Assembly (NCBI GenBank): GCA_021732895.1
Contig: JAKFWE010000413.1
Span: 1 to 14,534, forward strand
Reading direction: 5' to 3'
DNA: 14,534 nt
From: Allobosea sp.
Lineage (GTDB): Bacteria; Pseudomonadota; Alphaproteobacteria; Rhizobiales; Beijerinckiaceae
Shown: piece by piece, positions 8,884 to 14,534 of the stretch
Position numbering within the stretch: position 1 is the first letter of the stretch
How the letters are laid out: each line of letters starts with the position of its first letter
Notes under the pieces: model-generated
The model's database searches: none
Seen by the model: only the letters and a program-made list of their open reading frames with translations
What the model was told of the DNA's origin: nothing
Program-made: the position numbers and the translations under genes

Positions 8884-9828
8884 ATGGACAGGACCGGACC
8901 GGAGACCGAACAGATCGCCGCGCCGGGCGCGGAAGCCGTCGCCGCGCTCGCCGGCGAGGCCGAGGCCGCCTTCCTCGCCGCGCTCGGCCAGCGCGTGCGC
9001 ATCATGCGGGCGCAGCGCGGCATGTCGCGCAAGGTGCTCTCGCGCGTCTCGGGCATTTCCGAACGCTACATCGCCCAGCTCGAGAGCGGGCGCGGCAACG
9101 TCTCGATCATCCTGTTGCGGCGGGTCGCCAACGCGATCGGCGCGCGGCTCGAGGATCTGGTCCTGACCGGGCAGGAGATGCAGGACTGGCCGATGATCCG
9201 CGACCTGATGCGCGGCGCGTCCGACGAGCAGGTGGCGCAGGTCAAGGCGCTGCTCTCGGGCAACGCCTCGGCGAAAGCCAGCGCCGCCGCGCGGCGCGTC
9301 GCGCTGATCGGGCTCCGGGGCGCGGGCAAATCGACGCTCGGGCGCATCGTCGCCGAGAAGCTCGGCTGGAGCTTCGTCGAGCTCAACCGCGAGATCGAGC
9401 GCGAGAACGGCCTCTCGGTCGCCGAAATCTTCGCGCTCTACGGGCAGGAGGGCTATCGCCGGCTGGAGCAGGCGGCGCTGCGCCGGCTGATCGCGCAGCC
9501 CGGCCCGATGGTGCTGGCCACCGGCGGCGGCATCGTCGCCGAGCCGCTGACCTTCGATCTGGTGCTCTCGGCCTTCTTCACCATCTGGCTGAAGGCGCGG
9601 CCCGAGGAGCACATGCGCCGGGTGCGCCAGCAGGGCGACCTGCGCCCGATGGGCGACGACCGCTCGGCGATGCAGGAACTGCGCACGATCCTCGCCAGCC
9701 GCGAGCCGCTCTACGCCCGCGCGCAGGCGGCCTTCGACACCGCCGGCCAACCCGCCGCGACCGCCGGCGACAGGCTGGCGGCGCTGATCGAGAGCCATGC
9801 CGGCGGGGCCCGGACACAGGGCGCGTGA
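8884..9828 (+). CDS. boxR: BoxR-family regulator: XRE helix-turn-helix fused to shikimate-kinase-like domain
   Basis: A 314-residue transcriptional regulator of the BoxR/BzdR family. Residues about 34-93 form an XRE-type helix-turn-helix (RGMSRKVLSRVSGISERYIA then LESGRGNVS). A linker leads to a shikimate-kinase-like domain from about 138, with P-loop GLRGAGKS at 143-150, GGG at 214-216, and a lid/adenine region ending SREPLYARA. The position that binds shikimate in true kinases (Asp in the DxD/E motif) reads ELNREIE, with Asn in place of Asp, so the domain is a sensor rather than an aroK enzyme. In characterized members it binds benzoyl-CoA, which releases repression. The gene is divergent from the ligase and shares its control region. 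The ATG at 8884 is preceded only by a weak GGGGCGG ribosome binding site. The next gene overlaps it by 4 bases. Confidence 0.95.
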   Translation: MDRTGPETEQIAAPGAEAVAALAGEAEAAFLAALGQRVRIMRAQRGMSRKVLSRVSGISERYIAQLESGRGNVSIILLRRVANAIGARLEDLVLTGQEMQDWPMIRDLMRGASDEQVAQVKALLSGNASAKASAAARRVALIGLRGAGKSTLGRIVAEKLGWSFVELNREIERENGLSVAEIFALYGQEGYRRLEQAALRRLIAQPGPMVLATGGGIVAEPLTFDLVLSAFFTIWLKARPEEHMRRVRQQGDLRPMGDDRSAMQELRTILASREPLYARAQAAFDTAGQPAATAGDRLAALIESHAGGARTQGA

Positions 9829-10373
9829 GCCGCGCGGGAACCGACGATGCGACCGCTTGCGCCCTGGAGACGCCGCCGGTCGATCCGCGCGTCACGCTCG
9901 GCGCGCTGCTGCGCCGGCGCGGCCTGTCCGATCCCGCGATCCTGGCGCTGCGCCTGACGCTGAACCGGGCCGACCGGGCGACGGATTTCGCCAGCCTCGA
10001 CGACGTCGTGCGCGCCGGCGCGCTCGGGGCCTATGAGCGCATGCAGGACGGCGCGCGGCTGGGGCGCGACAGCCGCGTGCTGACCTTCCTCGCCGAGCCC
10101 GGCGGGCGCGCCCGGCTCGCCGGCTTCCGGCGCTTCACGCTGCGGCGCAGGGGTCTGGTGCCGGGCGACATCGTCTACGACTACGAGGCGGCGCATCTGC
10201 TGCACAGCTTCCTCGCCCGCGCCCGCTGCCCGGTCTTCTACGACGCGATCGACGAGGGCGGCCTCGACGACCTGATCGGACGCCTCGTGCTGGACTGGCC
10301 GCGCCCGCATCTGCGCGCGATCAGGCCGGCGCACGATCCGGCGATCCTGACGATCGATCCGGAGGGCCCGTGA
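9825..10373 (+). CDS. Uncharacterized protein translationally coupled to boxR
   Basis: A 182-residue protein whose likely start is GTG at 9825, overlapping the boxR TGA as GTGA; no in-frame ATG occurs before residue Met66, deep inside the conserved-looking part. I do not recognise the family with confidence. The N-terminal half (TLGALLRRRGLSDPAILALR, then a region with FASLDDVVRAGALGAYERMQ) and the end (DDLIGRLVLDWPRP) faintly recall the N-terminal domain that precedes a GIY-YIG nuclease in some uncharacterized proteins. No GIY-YIG motif is present here. There are no signal peptide, membrane segment or cysteine clusters; the protein is Arg/Ala/Leu-rich and probably cytoplasmic. Coupling to boxR suggests co-expression with the regulator, but it could equally be a chance neighbour. 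It converges on the cupin gene with a 19-base gap. Confidence 0.7.
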   Translation: MSRAGTDDATACALETPPVDPRVTLGALLRRRGLSDPAILALRLTLNRADRATDFASLDDVVRAGALGAYERMQDGARLGRDSRVLTFLAEPGGRARLAGFRRFTLRRRGLVPGDIVYDYEAAHLLHSFLARARCPVFYDAIDEGGLDDLIGRLVLDWPRPHLRAIRPAHDPAILTIDPEGP

Positions 10374-10392
10374 TCGCCGGGCGGGCCGCGCC

Positions 10393-10773
10393 TCAGGGAA
10401 CGTAGCGCCGCGAGAGCTCGCCGCGATCCTCGTAGCTCGCCTCGAAGATCGGCGCCGCCAGCGTCGCGCGCACCCTGAGCACGCCCGTCCCGACATTGCG
10501 GAAGCCATGCAGCGCGCCGGCCGGAATCACGACCGACTGGTCGGCCGTGAGCCGGCTTGTGTCGCCGCGCAGGGTGATCTCGGCCTCGCCCTCGATCACC
10601 TCCAGAACCTCCTCGACCGCGTGCAGATGCGGCGGCGCGCCGAGGCCGGGCTCGCAGAACTGCTCGAAAATGCAGAGCTGCGCCGAGGCCGTGAGCGCCG
10701 AGACGCGCATCCGCGTCGTCACGCCCGCGCGCCAGGTTTCCAGCGGTTGGGCCGCATGGTCGAGAACCTGCAT
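10393..10773 (-). CDS. Small single-domain cupin protein
   Basis: A 126-residue beta-barrel cupin. Motif 1, G(X)5HXH(X)3E(X)6G, is complete at residues 43-62 with metal ligands His49, His51 and Glu55. Motif 2 is VVIPAGALHGFRN with His89 and the conserved Asn93. All four ligands of a mononuclear metal site are therefore present, as in quercetinase-like small cupins. I chose the ATG at 10773 because AGGAG lies about ten bases upstream; a longer frame starts at 10830, but its extra 19 residues are not cupin-like. Small cupins may be dioxygenases, isomerases or ligand-binding proteins, and the substrate here is not predictable. It is transcribed toward boxR's partner gene and is not clearly part of the benzoate pathway. 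Confidence 0.85.
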   Translation of the reverse strand: MQVLDHAAQPLETWRAGVTTRMRVSALTASAQLCIFEQFCEPGLGAPPHLHAVEEVLEVIEGEAEITLRGDTSRLTADQSVVIPAGALHGFRNVGTGVLRVRATLAAPIFEASYEDRGELSRRYVP

Positions 10774-10912
10774 GATGACGCTCTCCTGCGGCGGGACGAA
10801 GCGACGGCCCGCATGCCGCCCAGTCAGCACATCGGCCGTCGCGCGAAAAGCCCGGCGACGCGCGCCCGGCCCGGGGCCCGCCGCGTTGACAGGCCAGCCG
10901 TCGCGCCGCCGC

Positions 10913-13900
10913 TCACCCGCTGGCGACGCGCCGGCGCGAAAAGCTCGCGCCGTTGTCGGCGGTCGAGACCTCGCCGACCCGCGCGAGCGAGACCAGAATG
11001 TCGCGCACCGCGCGCCGGACCTTCAGCCCCTGCCTGAACCCCTGCGCGATGGCGTCGGCGTCGAGCGGCGCGGGCGTGGCGGCGAGCGCCGCCAGCACGG
11101 CCGCGACGCGCTCCACCGGCTCGGTCGGGAAGCTCGCCTTGCCAGCCGCGAGCGCCGGCGCGACGAGTTCCGCCGCCTCGATCTGCTCGCCGCCCTTGCC
11201 GTCGCGGGCAAAGCGCGGGCGCTGGTAGTCCGGCCGCAGCCAGCGCACATGGCCGGCCGCCTCCTCGCGGGCGCGCTGCGCGTTCAGCGCGACGAGCCGG
11301 GCGAGGATGTCGTCCTCGGCGAGGTCGGCCGGCCAGCCATAGGCGGCCGCGACGGCGGCGTCGATCGCGTCGTGATGCTCGTTCAGGATCAGCACGAGCG
11401 CCTTGTCCCGGATCGCGGCCTGCTCCTCGTCCAGCGGCTGCCCGGCGCGGAGCGCCTCGCGGACATTGTAGAGCTTCGTCAGCGTGAGTTCGGGATGGTC
11501 TTCGAGCACCTGCTTTCGCAGGCGGTCCAGCGCCTCGGCCGGCTTGCGGATCGCCTCCTTCTGCGCCCCGGAGGCTTCCGGGAAGGGGAAGGGGTCGAAG
11601 CAGCGGGATTTCGAGTAGCGCGGGTCGTTGCCGATTCCGAGCCAGCCGCCGGCGCGCAAGGCCCAGACGACGTGGATGCGCGCCGTCAGCACGCCGAGAT
11701 GAAAGGCGTCGGAGAGCCCGACCGCGACCAGCATGTTGTCGGGCAGGATGGCGCGGTCGAGGAACTGGAAGACGCGGTGCTTGGCGGTCTCGACCGTGGC
11801 GATGTAGCGCTGAAGCGGCGCGAGGGCCGGGCGAAGCTCCTGTCTCGGCTTCCCGAATTGCCACCAGCAATCGAGATAGGCCTTGGCGTCGGCGGTCGGA
11901 GACCTTCCGAACTGTGCCCTCCGGTCGGCTTCGACCGTCAGCCGCAGATGCTGATACACCTCCGGAAAGCGCTCCCGAACGTCCTCCGCGCCCAGTCCAA
12001 ACAGGTCGATCACCATCACGCCGCGCTGCCGCGCCATCAGGTCGCGGCCGTTGCGATAGGCGCGGATATGCGCCTCCAGCCCCGGCCGGCTGCCGAGCCC
12101 GAGATGCGCGGCCTCGGCCGGCGTCACGATGAAGCCCGCGCCGTGGAGCTTGACGCCGGGCGAGCACAGCCCCTCGCTCGCCTTCAACGCCAAGGCGCGC
12201 GTGACGTCGACGCCGACCGTGAGGTCCGCATTGATCCGCCCTTTCCGCTCGCTCAGTCCGATCCGCGGCTCGTCGCCGTCGAGGCCGCTTTCGGACAGGA
12301 CCTCGCGCAGCTTGCCGTCGTGTTGCCCTGCGGCCGCCACGGTCATCGCGATGCGCACGGCCGCGGCGTCCTTGCCGGCCTTGGTCCAGGGATGGTCCGG
12401 GATCGCGATCAGCAGCGAGACCGGCTTCCTGGCCGATAGATGCCGCTCGACGACACGGCGCTGGAAGACCTGCGTGATCGAGTTGGTGGTGACGAGGCCG
12501 AAGCGGCGCAACCGCGTGCCCTTGCGCGTCAAGAGTTCGGCGCAGCGGTCCCACCAGTACATCACGAAATCGGCGCTCTCGTTCATCTGCGGATGCGCCG
12601 CCCAGAGCGCCTGGGCCTTCGCATCGCCGAGGCGGGCGCGCAGATCCTTGCCGCCGATGAAAGGCGGGTTGCCGACGATGAACTCGGCCTCCGGCCAGTC
12701 CGGCCGGCGCGGATTGGGATAGGTCTCGCGGCCCCCGACGAAGCGCGGGGCCGGCGCGCCGTCCCAGTCCAGCACCGCGTCGCGCTTGTGGATGTGGTCG
12801 AGCTTTTCGAGGATCGGCTCCTTCGGCGCGAAGCCGCGCGTGCGGAAATGCCATTGCAGATGGCCGATCCAGAGCACGAGATCGGCGATCGCCACCGCCC
12901 GCTCGTTCAGCTCCATGCCCAGAAACTGGCGCGGCCCGACGAAGCGGTCGGCGATGCCGCCCAGTTTTTCGCGCGCGCCGAGCTCGCCGGCGGCGTCCAG
13001 CACCTCGCCCTCGAGCTTCTTCATCAGCTCCTGCGCGACATGCAGGAAGTTGCCGGTGCCGCAGGCGGGGTCGAGCACGCGGGTGGCGCAGAGCGTTTCG
13101 TGAAACGCCTCGACCCGCGCCAGCGCGCCCTTGGCGTCGCCGCCATCGCGCGCAAGCTGCGCCGCGCCGAGCACGTTGCGCCAGTCCTCGCGCAGGGGCT
13201 CGATCACCGTCTCGACCACCAGCCGCTCGACATAGGCGCGCGGCGTATAATGTGCGCCGAGCTTGGCGCGGTCGGCCTCGCTCAGCGCCTGCTCCAGCAG
13301 CGTGCCGAAGATCGCGGGCTCGACCTCGCGCCAGTCATGCTCGGCGGCCGCCAGCAGTTCGCCGATTTCCTCGCGCCCGAGCGGAAACACCTTCGCGTTG
13401 TCGAAGAGCTTGCCGTTGAACCGCTTCATCTGGGCGCGGATCGAGGTCGAGAACGAGCCCTCGTCCATCGCCCTCCACAATTCGACGACCAGCGGCATGA
13501 AGCTCGCGGGCGCGTCGCGGCAGTCGCGCAGCAGCGCCTTGAAGCCGTCCTTCGGGATCAGCGCGACATCCTCGGCGAACATTGTGAACAGGCAGCGCAT
13601 CAGGAACAGCGCCACCTCTTCGGGATCGTGCTTCTTTTCGAGCGCCTTGGAGACGGCGGCGAGCCGCTGCGCGATCTGGCGGGTGACGCGCGCCGAATGG
13701 CGCGTCGGGTCCAGCGTCTCGGGCGCGTCCCAGATCGTCCTGATACGCTCCCGCACCGCCCCATCGCGCAGATCGTCGAGATAGACGCGGAAGCGCTGCC
13801 GGTCCGGGAACTGGACGTAGTTCTTCCCCTGTCCGGTGAAGTCGGCATAGAACTCGAAGCAGTGCCCGACATCGCAGATGATGAGGAAGGGCGGCCAGCC

Positions 13901-14350
13901 ATGGCTCGCCGGCAGCGCCTTGGCGTAGTCCTCGGCCTGCCGCCGCGCATGCAGCATCATCACGTCCCAGGCGCGATCCGCGCCGCGCCGGCCGCGCGGG
14001 ACGGCGACGGTCGGATCGGCCTCGAACAGCGAGCCCTGCGCCTGGAGTATCTCCTTTGCGCCGCCCTTCTCGCGGCTCTGCTTGGCCTCCAGAACGAATT
14101 TGCCCTTGCGGTAGAGGTCGATCCGCCCGGTCGAGGCCGATCCGTCGAGATCGCGGAACTTCACCGGATACTCGAAGCGGTAGGTCACGGCCTCCGCATC
14201 GCTGGTCGGCGGCTCGGGCAGGTTCATGTCGAGCAGGCGGCACAGATCTTCGAGAAAGCTGACATAGGCGGCGCGCTCCGCGCCCTCGGACGCCCGCCAG
14301 CGCGCGATGAAATTCTCGATCTTGTCGTCGCTTGCCGCAGGACCGCCCAT
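10913..14350 (-). CDS. MmeI-like type IIL restriction-modification protein (nuclease and DNA methyltransferase in one chain)
   Basis: A protein of about 1145 residues predicted to cut and methylate DNA at a short recognition sequence using one shared target-recognition domain. Near the N-terminus, Asp78 and Glu88-Ala-Lys90 (RIDLYRKGKFVLEAKQ) form a PD-(D/E)XK nuclease site with the same D-X9-EXK spacing I recall for MmeI (D70, E80, K82). A helical spacer follows, then the amino-methyltransferase domain: LGAHYTPRAYVERLV (364-378), motif I DPACGTG (427-433), GMELNERAV (478-486) and motif IV NPPF (561-564). This implies adenine-N6 methylation. The recognition region occupies much of the rest, and about the last 90 residues look like a winged-helix-type tail. 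An ATG start at 14350 is assumed; TTG at 14386 is an alternative with GGGGAG further upstream. No separate specificity or helicase genes are visible, fitting a stand-alone enzyme. It is unrelated to the benzoate genes and probably moves independently. Confidence 0.9.
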   Translation of the reverse strand: MGGPAASDDKIENFIARWRASEGAERAAYVSFLEDLCRLLDMNLPEPPTSDAEAVTYRFEYPVKFRDLDGSASTGRIDLYRKGKFVLEAKQSREKGGAKEILQAQGSLFEADPTVAVPRGRRGADRAWDVMMLHARRQAEDYAKALPASHGWPPFLIICDVGHCFEFYADFTGQGKNYVQFPDRQRFRVYLDDLRDGAVRERIRTIWDAPETLDPTRHSARVTRQIAQRLAAVSKALEKKHDPEEVALFLMRCLFTMFAEDVALIPKDGFKALLRDCRDAPASFMPLVVELWRAMDEGSFSTSIRAQMKRFNGKLFDNAKVFPLGREEIGELLAAAEHDWREVEPAIFGTLLEQALSEADRAKLGAHYTPRAYVERLVVETVIEPLREDWRNVLGAAQLARDGGDAKGALARVEAFHETLCATRVLDPACGTGNFLHVAQELMKKLEGEVLDAAGELGAREKLGGIADRFVGPRQFLGMELNERAVAIADLVLWIGHLQWHFRTRGFAPKEPILEKLDHIHKRDAVLDWDGAPAPRFVGGRETYPNPRRPDWPEAEFIVGNPPFIGGKDLRARLGDAKAQALWAAHPQMNESADFVMYWWDRCAELLTRKGTRLRRFGLVTTNSITQVFQRRVVERHLSARKPVSLLIAIPDHPWTKAGKDAAAVRIAMTVAAAGQHDGKLREVLSESGLDGDEPRIGLSERKGRINADLTVGVDVTRALALKASEGLCSPGVKLHGAGFIVTPAEAAHLGLGSRPGLEAHIRAYRNGRDLMARQRGVMVIDLFGLGAEDVRERFPEVYQHLRLTVEADRRAQFGRSPTADAKAYLDCWWQFGKPRQELRPALAPLQRYIATVETAKHRVFQFLDRAILPDNMLVAVGLSDAFHLGVLTARIHVVWALRAGGWLGIGNDPRYSKSRCFDPFPFPEASGAQKEAIRKPAEALDRLRKQVLEDHPELTLTKLYNVREALRAGQPLDEEQAAIRDKALVLILNEHHDAIDAAVAAAYGWPADLAEDDILARLVALNAQRAREEAAGHVRWLRPDYQRPRFARDGKGGEQIEAAELVAPALAAGKASFPTEPVERVAAVLAALAATPAPLDADAIAQGFRQGLKVRRAVRDILVSLARVGEVSTADNGASFSRRRVASG

Positions 14351-14402
14351 GGCGCCAGCGATGGCAAAGGCGGAGGGGGTTGGCAAGCGCCTGAAATCTC
14401 CC

Positions 14403-14517
14403 CGTCATTCCGGGCGTAGCGAAGCGAAGACCCGGAATCCATGCCTGAGCCTTTCCGGCAGTCGCTCCGGCATGGATTCCGGATCGGCGCCGCTTAGCGG
14501 CTTGTCCGGAAGGACGG
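14403..14517. repeat. Palindromic intergenic repeat of alphaproteobacterial type
   Basis: The outer arms are CGTCATTCCGG (14403-14413) and CCGGAAGGACG (14507-14517), complementary with one mismatch. The inner arms are CCGGAATCCATGCC (14432-14445) and GGCATGGATTCCGG (14469-14482), a perfect 14-bp inverted repeat around a 23-base loop. GTAGCGAAGCGAAGACC between the left arms and a GCCGCTTAGCGGC hairpin on the right complete the element. Repeats of this design are common between genes in Bosea, Bradyrhizobium and relatives. It lies just upstream of the restriction-modification gene and may serve as a terminator for whatever lies to the right. The remaining bases to 14534 show no gene. Confidence 0.75.
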
Positions 14518-14534
14518 GGGTGGGGGAGCGTTTA

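Noticed and set aside
8784..9824. Long + strand frame running through boxR in another phase and joining the unknown gene
   Set aside because: The first part is Arg/Pro/Ala-rich antisense-like peptide in a different frame of boxR. Only the part after the GTG at 9825 is free of another gene and looks protein-like.
9430..9828. BoxR C-terminal domain as a genuine shikimate kinase (aroK)
   Set aside because: It is fused to a DNA-binding domain, lacks the key shikimate-binding Asp, and sits in a benzoate cluster.
10774..10830. 19-residue N-terminal extension of the cupin
   Set aside because: The ATG at 10773 has AGGAG upstream, and the extension lacks cupin features.
10774..10912. Rho-independent terminator after the restriction-modification gene
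   Set aside because: GC-rich palindromic stretches and a TTTT are present on the - strand, but I found no stem longer than about 4 bp directly before the T-run.
12440..14419. 659-codon + strand frame opposite the restriction-modification gene
   Set aside because: It is an antisense open frame typical of GC-rich DNA, rich in Arg/Ala/Gly/Gln/His, with no motifs, while the - strand has complete nuclease and methyltransferase motifs.

Overview
The window is GC-rich DNA with tightly packed, often overlapping genes and alphaproteobacteria-style intergenic palindromes (a CGTCATTCCGG...CATGGATTCCGG element and a CGTCATTG...CAATGACG element). I infer a member of the Hyphomicrobiales, perhaps related to Bosea or Bradyrhizobium. 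Nothing in the window fixes the genus.

Most of it (positions 1 to about 9830) is a gene cluster for aerobic, CoA-dependent benzoate degradation, the box (benzoyl-CoA oxidation) pathway. On the + strand come the tail of a LivM-type permease and two Liv-type ABC ATPases, the last parts of an importer that probably brings in benzoate or a related aromatic acid. Facing them on the - strand, in transcription order, are benzoate-CoA ligase (8618-7044), an alpha/beta hydrolase (7039-6218), BoxC (6108-4420), BoxB (4291-2843) and BoxA (2820-1621). Together they encode: benzoate to benzoyl-CoA (ligase); benzoyl-CoA to 2,3-epoxybenzoyl-CoA (BoxB diiron epoxidase with BoxA reductase); and ring cleavage and hydrolysis to 3,4-dehydroadipyl-CoA semialdehyde plus formate (BoxC). 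The next enzyme, the semialdehyde dehydrogenase BoxD, is not here. Active-site residues of BoxA, BoxB and BoxC are all intact.

Divergent from the ligase is boxR (8884-9828), an XRE-type regulator fused to a shikimate-kinase-like domain that in this family senses benzoyl-CoA. The two control regions, 8619-8883 and 6109-6217, share an identical 12-mer, ATAATGCATATT. The second also carries a CATGCA-N6-TGCATG dyad, which contains the TGCA-N6-TGCA arrangement known from BzdR-type operators. These are the likely BoxR operators. The ligase/boxR region also has a palindromic ATTATAAT that reads as a -10 box on both strands.

Right of boxR lie a 182-aa protein of unknown function, coupled to boxR by a GTGA overlap; a small single-domain cupin on the - strand; and a large - strand gene (14350-10913) for an MmeI-like type IIL restriction-modification protein with nuclease, methyltransferase and recognition regions in one chain. 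The window ends in a palindromic intergenic repeat upstream of that gene.
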